The notes under the pieces: model-generated
Databases searched by the model: none
The model's input: the letters and a program-made list of their open reading frames with translations, nothing else
What the model was told of the DNA's origin: nothing
Part shown: one piece after another, positions 8,264-18,691 of the stretch
Layout of the letters: each line of letters opens with the position of its first letter
Position numbering within the stretch: position 1 is the first letter of the stretch
Assembly (NCBI GenBank): GCA_016790575.1
Contig: JAEUOU010000013.1
Span: forward strand, 1-63,323
Length of the DNA: 63,323 nucleotides
Reading direction: 5' to 3'
Source of the DNA: Burkholderiaceae bacterium
GTDB taxonomy: Bacteria > Pseudomonadota > Gammaproteobacteria > Burkholderiales > Burkholderiaceae_C
Made by a program: the position numbers and the translations under genes

Positions 8264-9048
8264 TCCTTCTCGCCGACGGCAGGCGCATCGGCCATGCCTG
8301 CCAGCACCTCGGCGGCGTGATAGACGCGCACCGGTGAGCCGTTGCGGTGCAGCTTGCCGGCCATGTTCATCAGGCAGCCCAGGTCGCCGCCCAGCAGCAC
8401 CTGGGCACCGCTGCGCTGAACAGCGGCTGCCTTCTCGGACACCACCGCGTTCGAGATCGCCGGGTACTTCACGCAGAACGTGCCGCCGAATCCGCAGCAG
8501 ACATCGTTGCCTTCCAGCGCCTTCATCTCGAGGCCGCTAACTGCGCCAAGCAGTGCGCGCGGCTGCTCGAAAACTCCCAGCTCGCGCAGGCCGGAACAGC
8601 TGTCGTGATAGGTCGCGGTGGCTGGAAACTTGACGCCGGTCGGCTTGTAGTGCATCACGTCGACGAGAAAGCTCATCAACTCGAAGGTGCGCTCACCGAG
8701 CCGGCGCGCGCGCTCGGCCCAGGCTGCATCGTCGGCCAGAGCTTCGGGATAGTGCGCACGCGTCATGCCGACGCAGGAGCCCGACGGCCCGACCACGTAG
8801 TCGTAGGGCTCAAAGAGTTCGATGAAGCGGCGCGCGAGCACGGCGGTGTCCTTCGTGTCCCCGCTGTTGAACGCCGGCTGTCCGCAACAGGTCTGCTCCG
8901 TCGGCACCTCCACCTTGCAGCCTGCGTCCTGCAGCAGCTTCAGCGCCGCGAAGCCCACGCTCGGGCGCATCGCGTCGGCCAGGCAGGTGACGAACAGCGC
9001 GACTCTAGGCACCGATCGCGAAGCCGATGACTTCAGGGTATTGCTCAT
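8260..9048 (-). CDS. lutA: lactate utilization protein A (LutA/YkgE, CCG-domain)
   Basis: A 262-residue protein with two cysteine-rich CCG domains: TCCGQPAFNSGD near residue 58 and NDVCCGFGGTFCVKYP near 185. These are the heterodisulfide-reductase-type cluster motifs of LutA and GlcF relatives. It is the first subunit of the LutABC lactate dehydrogenase. The gene starts 34 bases after the pntB stop, so it is probably co-transcribed with the transhydrogenase. The residues ahead of the family core (about 14, Ser-rich) are slightly longer than usual but the ATG is the only sensible start. Confidence 0.95.
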   Translation of the reverse strand: MSNTLKSSASRSVPRVALFVTCLADAMRPSVGFAALKLLQDAGCKVEVPTEQTCCGQPAFNSGDTKDTAVLARRFIELFEPYDYVVGPSGSCVGMTRAHYPEALADDAAWAERARRLGERTFELMSFLVDVMHYKPTGVKFPATATYHDSCSGLRELGVFEQPRALLGAVSGLEMKALEGNDVCCGFGGTFCVKYPAISNAVVSEKAAAVQRSGAQVLLGGDLGCLMNMAGKLHRNGSPVRVYHAAEVLAGMADAPAVGEKE

Positions 9049-9082
9049 GGGATAATTTTCGTTTGAGTGGTGGCGGTGAGGG

Positions 9083-10501
9083 TCAGGCCTCCAGCACGGT
9101 CAGCACCTCGTCGAGCATCTTCTTCGCGTCGCCGAAGAGCATGCGGTTGTTGTCCTTGTAGAAGAGCGGGTTGTCTACGCCGGCATAGCCCGAAGCCATG
9201 CTGCGTTTCATGACGATCGAGGTCCGGGCCTTCCAGACCTCGAGCACTGGCATCCCGGCGATGGGGCTCGCCGGGTCGTCCTGGGCGGACGGGTTGACGA
9301 TGTCGTTCGCGCCGATGACGATAGCGACGTCGGTGTCGGGGAAGTCCTCGTTGATCTCGTCCATCTCGAGCACGATGTCGTAGGGCACCTTCGCCTCAGC
9401 GAGCAGCACGTTCATGTGCCCCGGCATGCGGCCGGCCACCGGGTGGATGCCAAAGCGCACTGTGACACCCTTCTGGCGCAGCACCTTGGTGATGTCATTG
9501 ACCGTGTGCTGCGCCTGCGCCACCGCCATGCCGTACCCCGGCACGATGATCACGTTCTTGGCATCGCGCAGCAGCTCGGCGGTCTCATGCGCGCTGACAG
9601 GCACCACCTCGCCCTGAGGCTGGGCGACGCCGGACCCCGCCGCCTTGGCCGCGGGCGCGCCTCCGCCGAAGCCTCCGGCGATGACGCTGATGAAGTTGCG
9701 GTTCATCGCTCGGCACATGATGTAGCTCAGGATCGCGCCCGACGAGCCGACCAGCGCGCCGACGACGATCAGCAGGTCGTTGCCGAGCATGAAGCCTGTG
9801 GCGGCCGCGGCCCAGCCCGAGTAGCTGTTGAGCATCGAGACGACCACCGGCATGTCGGCGCCGCCGATGGCCATCACCATGTGCACGCCGAACAGCAGCG
9901 CGATGGCCGTCATGACGATCAGCGGCGTCATGCCGGCCTGGATGTCGTGCGCTCGCAGGAACTCGCGGCCGAACCAGATCACCACCAGCAGGCCCGCCAG
10001 GTTGAGCAGGTGCCGCGCGGGCAGCAGCAGCGGTTTGCCGCCGATCTTGCCCGACAGCTTGCCGAAGGCGATGAGCGAGCCAGAGAACGTGACGGCGCCG
10101 ATCAGGATGCCGACGTAGATCTCCACCTCATGGATCGCCTTCTCGGCGGGTGTCGGAAACACGGTGGAGGTGTCGACGTAGCTGGCAAATCCCACCAGGC
10201 AGGCGGCCAGGCCCACCAGGCTGTGCATCAGCGCGACGAGCTCGGGCATCTGCGTCATCTGCACCTTCTTTGCGGCGAAGAGCCCGACCACGCCACCGAC
10301 CACGAGCGCGGCGACGATCCAGGAGATGCCGACAGAGCTGACGCGCGGACCCAGCACCGTCGCCAGCACGGCCACGGTCATGCCGATGATGCCGAACAGG
10401 TTGCCGCGGCGTGCCGTCTCGGGGTTGGACAGGCCACCCAGGCTCAGGATGAACAGGATGGTCGCGCCGATGTAGGAGACGGTGGCCAAACTGGAAGTCA
10501 T
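9083..10501 (-). CDS. pntB: NAD(P) transhydrogenase subunit beta
   Basis: A 472-residue integral membrane protein with about nine helices followed by the NADP(H)-binding domain III, which shows [10 protein letters not shown] near 335 and the late motif [12 protein letters not shown] near 400. With PntA it couples hydride transfer between NADH and NADP+ to proton movement. The ATG at 10501 gives the family start [13 protein letters not shown]; it is 16 bases after the pntA stop. The long open frame upstream of it is not family sequence. Downstream comes lutA. Confidence 0.97.
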   Translation of the reverse strand: MTSSLATVSYIGATILFILSLGGLSNPETARRGNLFGIIGMTVAVLATVLGPRVSSVGISWIVAALVVGGVVGLFAAKKVQMTQMPELVALMHSLVGLAACLVGFASYVDTSTVFPTPAEKAIHEVEIYVGILIGAVTFSGSLIAFGKLSGKIGGKPLLLPARHLLNLAGLLVVIWFGREFLRAHDIQAGMTPLIVMTAIALLFGVHMVMAIGGADMPVVVSMLNSYSGWAAAATGFMLGNDLLIVVGALVGSSGAILSYIMCRAMNRNFISVIAGGFGGGAPAAKAAGSGVAQPQGEVVPVSAHETAELLRDAKNVIIVPGYGMAVAQAQHTVNDITKVLRQKGVTVRFGIHPVAGRMPGHMNVLLAEAKVPYDIVLEMDEINEDFPDTDVAIVIGANDIVNPSAQDDPASPIAGMPVLEVWKARTSIVMKRSMASGYAGVDNPLFYKDNNRMLFGDAKKMLDEVLTVLEA

Positions 10502-10517
10502 GGTCAGCGCCTCCTCA

Positions 10518-12152
10518 TCATTTGCGGAACATCGCAAGCATGCGGCGCGTGACCGCGAAACCGCCGAACATGTTGACGGCCGTGAGCACCAGAGCAAAGA
10601 CCGCCAGCCCGAGAATCAAGGCATTGGGACGATTGGCCGATCCGGCCGCGTCCAACGGCGGTGCCACCTGCACGAGCGCGCCGATCGCGATGATCGACGA
10701 GATCGCGTTCGTGACGCTCATCAGCGGCGTGTGCAGTGACGGCGTCACGTTCCAGACCACCATGTAGCCCACGAAGCAGGCCAGCACGAAGACCGTGAAG
10801 TGCGAGAGGAACGTGGCCGGCGCGTACAGGCCCACCAACAGGAAGACCAGCGCGCCCAGGCCGAACGTGGTGGCCAACCCCCTGACAGACATCGGCTCGC
10901 CGGCACCGTGACCATGGCCCTTGGGTGCCGGCGCCACTGCGGCGGCTTTCGGCTTGGGCGCTACGGCGGGCAGCTTCGGCGGTGGGGCCGGCCAGGTGAG
11001 TTCGCCATCCTTGAGAACCGTCAATCCACGGATCGCGTCGTCGTCGAAGTTGACGTTGATCGTGCCGTCCTTGGTCTTGCACAGTTCTTCGGTCAGGCGC
11101 AGCAGGTTGTTCGAGTACAGGGTGGACGACTGCTTGGCGAGGCGGCTGACCAGATCGGTGTAGCCCACGATCGTGACGCCGTGCTTGACCACCGCCTGGC
11201 CAGGTTCGGTCAGTTCGCAGTTGCCGCCTTGTTCAGCCGCCATGTCGACGATCACGCTGCCGGGCCTCATGCTGCGCACCATCTCGGCGGTGATCAGCTT
11301 GGGAGCCGGCTTGCCGGGGATCAGCGCGGTCGTGATGATGATGTCGGCATCCTTGGCCTGCTCGGCGTACATCGCGCGCTGTGCAGCCTGGAAGCCCTCG
11401 CTCATCACCTTGGCGTAGCCGCCGCCGCCGGAACCCTCCTCCTCGTAGTCGACCTTGACGAACTCGCCGCCGAGCGACACCACCTGGTCGGCCACCTCGG
11501 CCCGGGTGTCGTTGGCGCGCACGATCGCACCCAGGCTGGCGGCGGTTCCGATGGCAGCCAGACCCGCCACGCCGGCGCCGGCAATGAACACCTTGGCCGG
11601 CGGCACCTTGCCCGCCGCCGTGATCTGGCCGTTGAAGAAGCGGCCGAACGCATTGGCCGCTTCGATGACGGCGCGGTAACCGCTGACGCCGGCCATGGAC
11701 GTCAGCGCATCCATCTTCTGGGCCCGGCTGAGCGTGCGCGGCAGGCAGTCGATGGCCAGGGCGGTCACCTTGCGCTCGGCCAGCTGCTGCATCAGCGCGG
11801 GGTTCTGCGTCGGCCAGATGAAGCCGATCAGGGTCTGGCCTTCATGCATCAGGCCCACTTCATCGGCCGTGGGCGGACGGACCTTGAACACGATGTCCGA
11901 CTGGGCCCACAGCTCGGCAGCGGTCGGCACGACCGTGGCGCCCTCCGCGCGATAGGCGTCGTCGCTGATGGTTGCGTCGTCGCCCGCGCCTGACTCCACC
12001 GACACGGCAAAACCCAGCTTGACCAGTTTGGCCACGGCTTCGGGCACCGTGGCAACGCGCTTCTCGCCCGGAAAAATCTCGCGGGGGACACCGATTCGCT
12101 GAGATCGGGGGGCGGCGGCTGCCGATTCGGTCACGGAGGAAGGCTGTTGCAT
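10518..12152 (-). CDS. pntA: NAD(P) transhydrogenase subunit alpha (fused PntAA-PntAB type)
   Basis: A 544-residue protein. Residues 20-390 are the alanine-dehydrogenase-like NAD-binding domain I ([35 protein letters not shown]). A proline/alanine-rich linker is followed by about four C-terminal helices of domain II, so this is the fused E. coli-type subunit, not the split form. A Gln/Ser-rich 18-residue N-terminal extension is slightly unusual. It is the first gene of the pnt-lut unit; an inverted repeat lies ~95 bases upstream at 12247-12276. Confidence 0.97.
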   Translation of the reverse strand: MQQPSSVTESAAAAPRSQRIGVPREIFPGEKRVATVPEAVAKLVKLGFAVSVESGAGDDATISDDAYRAEGATVVPTAAELWAQSDIVFKVRPPTADEVGLMHEGQTLIGFIWPTQNPALMQQLAERKVTALAIDCLPRTLSRAQKMDALTSMAGVSGYRAVIEAANAFGRFFNGQITAAGKVPPAKVFIAGAGVAGLAAIGTAASLGAIVRANDTRAEVADQVVSLGGEFVKVDYEEEGSGGGGYAKVMSEGFQAAQRAMYAEQAKDADIIITTALIPGKPAPKLITAEMVRSMRPGSVIVDMAAEQGGNCELTEPGQAVVKHGVTIVGYTDLVSRLAKQSSTLYSNNLLRLTEELCKTKDGTINVNFDDDAIRGLTVLKDGELTWPAPPPKLPAVAPKPKAAAVAPAPKGHGHGAGEPMSVRGLATTFGLGALVFLLVGLYAPATFLSHFTVFVLACFVGYMVVWNVTPSLHTPLMSVTNAISSIIAIGALVQVAPPLDAAGSANRPNALILGLAVFALVLTAVNMFGGFAVTRRMLAMFRK

Positions 12153-12246
12153 GATGGAACTCCTCAGGAATTGTGGAGGTGGTGGCCGCCTGAGTGCGTA
12201 ATCCTCCGCCGGGTCGGATCGAGCACACGGAATGACTCACTTCATA

Positions 12247-12276
12247 TAAGTATCGGATTATTTATGCCGATGCTTA
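12247..12276 (-). promoter_or_regulatory. inverted repeat in the promoter region of the pnt-lut unit
   Basis: The sequence TAAGTATCGG-N10-CCGATGCTTA has two 10-base arms with a single mismatch and an AT-rich 10-base spacer. It lies about 95-125 bases before the pntA start, where a regulator controlling the whole leftward pnt-lut unit would be expected to bind. AT-rich -10-like stretches overlap it. No regulator gene is adjacent, so the protein (for example a GntR- or LysR-type factor) is unknown. Confidence 0.5.
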
Positions 12277-12366
12277 CACGGACTGTCAGCGGCGCATTGT
12301 GCGGGATTTTGGGGCGCATGGGGCTGGTTCGGGCTCGTGTGGCGATTCCCGCCGGATAATCCGCCG

Positions 12367-12848
12367 ATGGAAACCCGTTGGAAACCCAGCGTCACCGTGG
12401 CGGCCATTGTCGAACAGGGTGGCCGTTATCTGCTGGTCGAAGAACATACCCCGGAAGGGCTGCGACTGAACAACCCGGCGGGCCACCTGGACCCCGGCGA
12501 GGCACCCGTCGACGGCTGCACAAGGGAAGTGCTGGAGGAGACCGCTTGTGCTTTTCAGCCGTCCGGGCTGGTCGGCGTGTACCTGTCGCGATTCCAGCGT
12601 TCGGACGGTGAAGACATCACGTACCTGCGCCTGGCATTCTGTGGCGAGGTCGGCCCGCCCGACCCGGGGCGTTCGCTGGACGCCGGTATTGTTCGAACGC
12701 TCTGGATGACGCCAGATGAAGTGCGCGCAAGTGCCCACCGGCACCGTAGTCCTCTGGTGCTGCGTTGTATCGAAGATCACCTGGCGGGACACCGCTACCC
12801 ACTGGCATTGATCCATACCGACCCCGGAGTCTTTGAAACGGGCCCGGC

Positions 12849-12852
<4 letters not shown>
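12367..12852 (+). CDS. nudJ: Nudix hydrolase (NudJ-like)
   Basis: A 161-residue Nudix protein with the box GHLDPGEAPVDG-CTREVLEET at residues 39-60, matching GX5EX7REUXEE. The N-terminus METRWKPSVTVAAIVEQ and its position two genes before mnmA resemble E. coli nudJ, a hydrolase of HMP-PP and nucleoside tri- and diphosphates. The stop overlaps the next start (ATGA, 4 bases), so it is coupled to the TSUP gene. It marks the beginning of typical backbone gene order. Confidence 0.9.
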
Positions 12853-13604
<752 letters not shown>

Positions 13605-13687
13605 GCGGCTCGGCTACCGGGCCTGAATCCTTCACGCGGGTTATCCCCAGTTCACGCACCGCCCGCAATCCTCGACATTTGTTCCAG

Positions 13688-13703
13688 GTACCAGTACGGG
13701 TAT
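13688..13703 (+). promoter_or_regulatory. candidate CsoR-family operator upstream of the flavoprotein gene
   Basis: Read on the minus strand, the site is ATACCCGTACTGGTAC, a near-palindrome (TACC...GGTA arms). It lies 40 bases before the GTG start of the flavoprotein. It shares ATACCC-N6-GTA with the sites at 18554 and 28029, and a CsoR-family repressor is encoded at 21888. The resemblance was found by eye; binding is inferred. Confidence 0.45.
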
Positions 13704-13742
13704 TGGTATATGGAGTCGATCGGCTGTTTCGAGGAGTGTCTT

Positions 13743-15005
13743 GTGGAAACCATCGCAGTAGAAATCGGTCGCCGTCAAATGGTTCAGGCCGGCGTGCTCG
13801 GGCTTGCGGCGTTTGCCAGCGGCTGCGCCTCGGTGGTGACGCCGGCCAAGGCGCGGGTTGTTGTTGTCGGCGGAGGTTGGGGCGGTCTGGGCGCGGTCCG
13901 CGTGCTGGCGGCGGCAGGTACGGTCAACGTGACCCTTGTCGAACCCAACGAGGCATTCATGTCCTGCCCTCTGAGCGCGCATTACATCGCGGGGCACCAG
14001 CCCGCCAGTGACTTTCAGCGCAGCTACACCCGCATTGACCAGTTGGGGGTGCGGCGCTTGCGTGAGCGCGTGACAGCAATTGACCGGGAAAAGCGTGAAG
14101 TCGTCACCGGCACCCAGCGGCTTCGCTACGACTATCTGATCCTTTCGCCCGGCATCGAATACATCGAAGACAGCATCCAAGGCTATGCCGATGCGCGGGC
14201 GCAGTTGCCGGTGGGTTTTCGCGCCTTCGAGCAGTTGGCGGTACGCCAACAGGTTGACCGTTTCCTGGACGCCGGAGGCAGCTTTGTCATCGGTATTCCG
14301 AAACCACCCTACCGTTGCCCGCCAGCGCCCTACGAGCGCGCATTCCTGATCGCCGAACAGATGAAAAGGCGTGGAACCAAAGGCAAGATCGTGCTGATTG
14401 ATGCCAACCCCGCACCGATGCCAGCGCCGATCGCGAAACCTATACTGGATGCGATGAAGGCACTGTACAGCAACCAGATCGAATACCTCACCGACACCGC
14501 CATCAGTGCCGTGGACATGGGCCGAAAGACACTGAGCACGGCGTTGGGCGAGGTCCCGTTTACCCAGGCCAACCTGATCTTGCCGATGCGTGCGCCGGCG
14601 CTCATTCGCCAGGCCGGTCTGGGTGAGCGATGGGCGGCCGTCAGGTTGCCCAGTTTCCAGAGCCAGGCCGACGAGCGCATTTATGTCATTGGCGATGCGC
14701 AGGGCACACCGTTGCCAAAAAGCGGCCATGTCGCTTTTGGCGCCGGTCAGCAAGTGGCGGGGGATGTGCTGGACCTCGTTGCAGGCAAGCCGCTGCCCAA
14801 ACCCGGTGGCGAAGTGGAACTGCCCTTGGGCATTTGTTGGGCCAACGTAACCCATGCCGAGGCGATCAACATCAATGTTCGCACCACGATCAGCGCTGCG
14901 GCCGCCCCCCAGTTGCGGTTTACCGTCGATCCGGCGCACAACGCCCGCTCAGGCGCGGCAGCTATGAGCTGGGGACAGGGCATGTGGAAGGCGATGCTCG
15001 GCTGA
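13743..15005 (+). CDS. FAD-dependent sulfide dehydrogenase-like protein (flavocytochrome c FccB type), Tat-exported
   Basis: A 420-residue pyridine-nucleotide-disulfide-fold flavoprotein. It has a Tat-type leader ([19 protein letters not shown]), the FAD-binding [15 protein letters not shown] at ~residues 39-53, then [10 protein letters not shown] near 193 and a C-terminal [12 protein letters not shown] near 372. These place the two redox cysteines of FCSD flavoproteins. Such subunits oxidise sulfide to sulfur in the periplasm and normally pass electrons to a cytochrome c subunit, none of which is adjacent. The GTG at 13743 is preferred because GAGGAG lies 7 bases upstream; an ATG at 13710 is less likely. 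The lipobox-like SGC could instead mean a lipoprotein. Confidence 0.85.
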   Translation: METIAVEIGRRQMVQAGVLGLAAFASGCASVVTPAKARVVVVGGGWGGLGAVRVLAAAGTVNVTLVEPNEAFMSCPLSAHYIAGHQPASDFQRSYTRIDQLGVRRLRERVTAIDREKREVVTGTQRLRYDYLILSPGIEYIEDSIQGYADARAQLPVGFRAFEQLAVRQQVDRFLDAGGSFVIGIPKPPYRCPPAPYERAFLIAEQMKRRGTKGKIVLIDANPAPMPAPIAKPILDAMKALYSNQIEYLTDTAISAVDMGRKTLSTALGEVPFTQANLILPMRAPALIRQAGLGERWAAVRLPSFQSQADERIYVIGDAQGTPLPKSGHVAFGAGQQVAGDVLDLVAGKPLPKPGGEVELPLGICWANVTHAEAININVRTTISAAAAPQLRFTVDPAHNARSGAAAMSWGQGMWKAMLG

Positions 15006-15033
15006 GCCGTTGCGACACGGGGATAATTCCCCC

Positions 15034-16185
15034 ATGGCGAACAAGCAGCGTGTGGTCGTCGGTTTGTCCGGCGGCGTGGATTCGGCCGTGAGCGCGTACC
15101 TGCTCAAGCAGCAGGGCTACGAGGTCATTGGCATCTTCATGAAAAACTGGGAAGACGACGACGACAGCGAGTACTGCTCGTCCAACGTCGACTTTGTGGA
15201 TGCCGCCGCTGTGGCGGACGTGATCGGCATCGAGATCGAGCATGTCAATTTCGCCCGCGACTACAAGGACCGGGTGTTCGCCGAGTTTTTGCGCGAATAC
15301 CAGGCGGGCCGCACGCCCAACCCCGACATCCTGTGCAACGCGGAGATCAAGTTCAAGTCATTTCTTGACCATGCGATGCGCCTGGGCGCGGAGAAGATTG
15401 CCACCGGGCACTACGCGCGGGTGCGTCACAACCCCGTCAGCGGCCGGCATGAGCTGCTCAAGGGGCTGGACCCGTCCAAAGACCAGAGCTATTTTCTGCA
15501 CCGCCTGGACCAGGCCCAGCTGTCGAAAACGCTGTTTCCCGTTGGCGAGCTGCACAAGACCGAGGTGCGGCGCATCGCCGCCGAGATCGGGCTGCCCAAT
15601 GCGAAGAAAAAGGATTCCACCGGAATCTGCTTCATCGGCGAGCGGCCGTTTCGCGAGTTCCTGAATCGCTATATCAGCAAGGAGCCCGGCCCCATCTGCG
15701 ACGGCACCCCCGAACCCGGGAGTCGAGGGTTTGGTCGCGTCATCGCCCAGCATGTGGGCCTGTCGTTCTATACACTGGGCCAGCGTCAGGGGCTGGGTAT
15801 CGGGGGCATCAAGGCCAAAGGGGCACAAAAGGGGGGCGGCGAACACGCTCCGTGGTTCGTCGCCCGCAAGGACATCCAGTACAACACCCTGTGGGTGGTG
15901 CAGGGGCATGACCACCCGTGGCTGAAGTCCTCTACCCTGAAGGCCGGGGATTCCAGCTGGTGTGCGGGCGAGGCACCACCAGCTGGTCACTATGCCGCCA
16001 AGACGCGATACCGCCAGGCAGACGCGCCCTGCGCCTTGGCGCTGGAGCCCGGTGGCGACTTCCACCTGCGCTTTGACCAGTCGCAGTGGGCTGTCACGCC
16101 GGGGCAGAGTGCGGTCCTCTACGACGGCGAGGTCTGCCTCGGTGGCGGCGTTATCGGCGGCGCCGAGGCCATCGAGCTCGCATAA
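15034..16185 (+). CDS. mnmA: tRNA-specific 2-thiouridylase MnmA
   Basis: A 383-residue enzyme that puts sulfur on U34 of tRNA-Lys, -Glu and -Gln. The PP-loop [14 protein letters not shown] is at residues 6-19, a catalytic cysteine is in [12 protein letters not shown] near 100, and the second is in [12 protein letters not shown] near 200. The family length (360-385) is met. The ATG at 15034 is the first in-frame start that leads straight into the PP-loop. It stands between two sulfide-oxidising flavoprotein genes and is followed within 5 bases by a copy of the dispersed repeat. Confidence 0.97.
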   Translation: MANKQRVVVGLSGGVDSAVSAYLLKQQGYEVIGIFMKNWEDDDDSEYCSSNVDFVDAAAVADVIGIEIEHVNFARDYKDRVFAEFLREYQAGRTPNPDILCNAEIKFKSFLDHAMRLGAEKIATGHYARVRHNPVSGRHELLKGLDPSKDQSYFLHRLDQAQLSKTLFPVGELHKTEVRRIAAEIGLPNAKKKDSTGICFIGERPFREFLNRYISKEPGPICDGTPEPGSRGFGRVIAQHVGLSFYTLGQRQGLGIGGIKAKGAQKGGGEHAPWFVARKDIQYNTLWVVQGHDHPWLKSSTLKAGDSSWCAGEAPPAGHYAAKTRYRQADAPCALALEPGGDFHLRFDQSQWAVTPGQSAVLYDGEVCLGGGVIGGAEAIELA

Positions 16186-16189
16186 GTAT

Positions 16190-16232
16190 GAAAACAATAG
16201 CGTAAGGCGACCTTTTTACGCTGGGTATTGCC
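16190..16232 (+). repeat. dispersed ~42-bp repeat, copy 1
   Basis: The copy begins GAAAACAATAGC and contains GCGACCTTTTTACG then CTGGGTATTGCC. It begins a few bases after the mnmA stop codon. It matches the other seven copies at the ATAGC, GACC and TACGCTGGGTATTG blocks. Confidence 0.8.
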
Positions 16233-16429
16233 CCATTCGACGAATATCCCGGGCTGATTGCGCTCGGCATCGATTATCAGGCTCTCCACGCCGCCCCGGA
16301 AGCCGCCGCTGAGGCGTGACGATCTGACATCAGGCTGACGCTTGTTGCAGTCTGCCTTTGATCTTTCGCAAGAAATGGCGTGAGGGTTAACCCTAGAATC
16401 GGCATAGTTTTCTTTGTCCGAGCTACCCC

Positions 16430-16726
16430 ATGAACCACTCTCTTCCGAATACCCGTCGTTTCTCCCGTCAGCTGGTGCTGATGGCGGCTTTGGGCACCCT
16501 GGTGCCACTGGTCATGTTGGCGATGTTGTATGCCCTCGCGCCCCTGCCGCTGAGCACGGCTGCGGCGGCATCGCTGCGCACGGCCAATGCGGTTGCGGGC
16601 GTGCTGGTGAGCGTCAACGCGGTTGCCGTGGCGGTGCTGTGGGTCGCCCATCGCTTGATGCGCCGTCGCCTGCCGGTCCAGGGAGCCTGGCAGCCGGTCC
16701 GCATGACTCGCCGCGCGTCGGCCTGA
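16430..16726 (+). CDS. small hypothetical membrane protein
   Basis: A 98-residue protein with a basic N-terminus, two predicted membrane helices (about residues 14-37 and 51-72) and a basic C-terminal tail (RRRLPVQ, TRRASA). I do not recognise a family. A terminator follows within 40 bases, which supports a real 3' end. The ~240 bases upstream, after mnmA, hold repeat copy 1 and a short open stretch without a start, nothing more. It could regulate or assist the neighbouring redox genes, but nothing shows this. Confidence 0.5.
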   Translation: MNHSLPNTRRFSRQLVLMAALGTLVPLVMLAMLYALAPLPLSTAAAASLRTANAVAGVLVSVNAVAVAVLWVAHRLMRRRLPVQGAWQPVRMTRRASA

Positions 16727-16762
16727 CGGTCGAGATCCTCGGCAATTCGCGCCAGAGGAGAG

Positions 16763-16791
16763 AAAAAGCCCGCCGAAGCGGGCTTTTTTTT
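16763..16791 (+). terminator. bidirectional rho-independent terminator
   Basis: AAAAAGCCCGC-cgaa-GCGGGCTTTTTTTT: a perfect GC stem with a tetraloop, an A-run before it and a T-run after it. It lies between the small membrane protein gene (plus) and the leftward gene ending at 16816, so it can stop both transcripts. Confidence 0.9.
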
Positions 16792-16815
16792 GGCCGGGTG
16801 GTGCCGCCCGCCGGT

Positions 16816-17166
16816 TCAACTTGTGGATGCCGAGCGGTTAGTCGGGCGTTGCAAGCGGCATAGCAAGGGATAGGCGACGGCTGTACCCATGGCGCCGGCG
16901 GTCAGTGACCAACCGGCCAGATTGAACCAGTCAACCCAGTAGCCCATGTCGGACAAGGATGAAAGGTTGATCCCCGGCAAGGCGAAAAAAGCCAGCACCG
17001 TGGTGACGCCGCCAAGAATCAGCGCTTGTGGCACACGGGACAGGCGCAGATCCCTGCGGGCCATCCACATCAGGCCGATCCAGGCGGCCAGACAGACTGG
17101 AATCAGCGGGCCATAAGACCAGGCGATCTCGACCACGATATTGAGCATGAGCCAGATTTCGTACAT
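16816..17166 (-). CDS. hypothetical inner-membrane protein downstream of the sulfide:quinone reductase
   Basis: A 116-residue protein with about four hydrophobic segments (roughly residues 6-33, 47-66, 78-100) and the short conserved-looking string MARRDLRLSRVPQAL between helices 1 and 2. I do not know its family with confidence. The ATG at 17166 has GGAGA 7 bases upstream. It begins 22 bases after the sulfide:quinone reductase stop and runs the same way, so it is likely co-expressed. A plausible job is a membrane anchor or quinone-side partner for the exported reductase; that is a guess from position only. Confidence 0.7.
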   Translation of the reverse strand: MYEIWLMLNIVVEIAWSYGPLIPVCLAAWIGLMWMARRDLRLSRVPQALILGGVTTVLAFFALPGINLSSLSDMGYWVDWFNLAGWSLTAGAMGTAVAYPLLCRLQRPTNRSASTS

Positions 17167-17188
17167 GGTTTTCTCCGTTGGGTGGCGC

Positions 17189-18535
17189 TCAGACACGGCC
17201 TTTGAGCACGGCGATATAGGCGGGCTTGAGCATGCGGTACTTCAGCAGCCAGCCGAAGAAACCCGCTTGCAGCGGCTGCAGCATGGGCAGTGACGGCGTC
17301 AGTTTGCCGTCGTAGTCGAACTCGATCAGCATCGCCGCACCTTCATGCACGATCAGGGGACACGAGGTGTAGCCATCAAAGGCCAGCCCCGGTTCGCGTC
17401 CGGCAATCCCGTCCACCAGGTGCTGCGCAACGATGGGCACGCTCTTCTTCACGGTGGCGGCGGTTTTCCCACGCGGTGTCCCGTTGCTGTCGCCGACGCC
17501 AAACACGTTGGGGTAACGGCGGTGCCGCAAAGTCGACTTGTCCACTTCCAGCCAGCCGCCTGCCGCCATGGGCCCCTCTTTCCAGGCCAGGTCGGACTGC
17601 TTCAGCGCGTCTGGTGCCCGCATCGGCGGGACCACGTGAATGAAGTCGTACGGTACCTCGCTGGTCAGGCCTTCCGGCGTGACGAAGGTGGCCCGGCGCG
17701 CACCGATATCCACCGCCTTGAGTTTTTGTGTCGTCTCGACGCCGATGCCCAGGTCCTTCCAGCGGGACAAAACGTTGTCGTTGACCGTCTTGACGCCGAA
17801 CACGTTGCCCAGCGCCGAGTAGAACGTGACCTTGGACTTGTCCAGTGTGCCCGCCTTGGCCAGACGGTCTCGCAGCATGAAGGTCATCTTCAAGGGAGCG
17901 CCCGCACACTTCAACGGGGTAGCCGGAAGGGTCATCACGGCCTGCCCGCCTTGGTAGCGGAATCGGTTCATGGCACTCCAGGTGGCCGCTGCCGCCTCGG
18001 CCGATGGGTACACGCTGGTGAGACCGTTGCTGCCTATGGCTTTCAGGTCCATGCCTTCGATAAGACTCCAGTCCTGGTGTGTTCCGATGGCGACCACCAG
18101 ATAGTCGTAGCGGATGCGCTGCCCTCCCGCGGTGCGCACGGTGTTGGCAGCGGGGTCGAACTCGACCACCATGTCCTTGACCCAGTCGACCGAGGCGGGA
18201 ATGAAATCGGCGTTGCGGTCGATGACCTTCTCCACCGGCCAGATGCCGGTTGCCACCAAGGTGTAGCCGGGCTGATAGTTGTGAACCTCTTTGGCATCGA
18301 TCAAGGTGATGCGCGCGCCGTCGAGCATGTGGGTGAGCCGGTTCGCCATGGCAATGCCGCCCAGGCCGCCGCCGGCTATCACGATATGGGCCTTGCTCGC
18401 GACCCGCGCGGCCCTGGCATCGGGATGGCTCGCCAGAGCGCCGGCAAGGCCGGCACCGGCCAGCTGGGAAAGCATGCGTCGCCGCGACAAACCGTCGGGG
18501 GGAGCTTCGGGCGTTTCGGTGGAATCCGTTGTCAT
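17189..18535 (-). CDS. type II sulfide:quinone oxidoreductase-like flavoprotein with Tat signal
   Basis: A 448-residue flavoprotein. Residues 17-36 form a Tat leader (SRRRMLSQLAGAGLAGALA). The FAD site HIVIAGGGLGGIAMANRL follows at ~50-67. Two redox cysteines are placed as in SQR: LKCAGAPLKMTF near 208 and GYTSCPLIVHEG near 394. SQR oxidises sulfide and reduces quinone, and type II members resemble mitochondrial SQOR. A Tat leader is unusual because most SQRs are unexported peripheral proteins; it would put this enzyme on the periplasmic face. The start ATG has GGAGA upstream and a candidate CsoR-type site just before it. Confidence 0.88.
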   Translation of the reverse strand: MTTDSTETPEAPPDGLSRRRMLSQLAGAGLAGALASHPDARAARVASKAHIVIAGGGLGGIAMANRLTHMLDGARITLIDAKEVHNYQPGYTLVATGIWPVEKVIDRNADFIPASVDWVKDMVVEFDPAANTVRTAGGQRIRYDYLVVAIGTHQDWSLIEGMDLKAIGSNGLTSVYPSAEAAAATWSAMNRFRYQGGQAVMTLPATPLKCAGAPLKMTFMLRDRLAKAGTLDKSKVTFYSALGNVFGVKTVNDNVLSRWKDLGIGVETTQKLKAVDIGARRATFVTPEGLTSEVPYDFIHVVPPMRAPDALKQSDLAWKEGPMAAGGWLEVDKSTLRHRRYPNVFGVGDSNGTPRGKTAATVKKSVPIVAQHLVDGIAGREPGLAFDGYTSCPLIVHEGAAMLIEFDYDGKLTPSLPMLQPLQAGFFGWLLKYRMLKPAYIAVLKGRV

Positions 18536-18553
18536 GGCAGTCTCCTGGGTGTA

Positions 18554-18569
18554 ATACTGGTAAGGGTAT
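18554..18569 (-). promoter_or_regulatory. candidate CsoR-family operator between the divergent SQR and MBL genes
   Basis: On the minus strand the site is ATACCCTTACCAGTAT, 16 bases with ATAC/GTAT arms, 18 bases before the reductase start and 123 bases before the metallo-beta-lactamase start. It agrees at 11 of 14 positions (from TACCC on) with the site before the flavoprotein at 13688. One repressor could control both divergent genes from here. Inferred by pattern only. Confidence 0.45.
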
Positions 18570-18691
18570 AAACGCACCACACATTGAACGGCAACTGTCA
18601 AAATATCCATTGATCTGCATCAATGGATTTGCGGGGACTTCCCCGAGGATTCGGTGCCAGCTTTCCTGTTCGCCCCTCTCTGGAGACCCGC

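Noticed and set aside
1..12300. A complete integrative element spanning the left end
   Set aside because: No integrase, conjugation genes, direct repeats or tRNA attachment site are visible; only debris and an otherwise normal metabolic operon.
16203..16318. A short gene after mnmA (reads LFTLGIAPFDEYPGLIALGID...)
   Set aside because: It has no start codon, begins inside repeat copy 1 after a TAA and is only about 37 codons long; at most a remnant.
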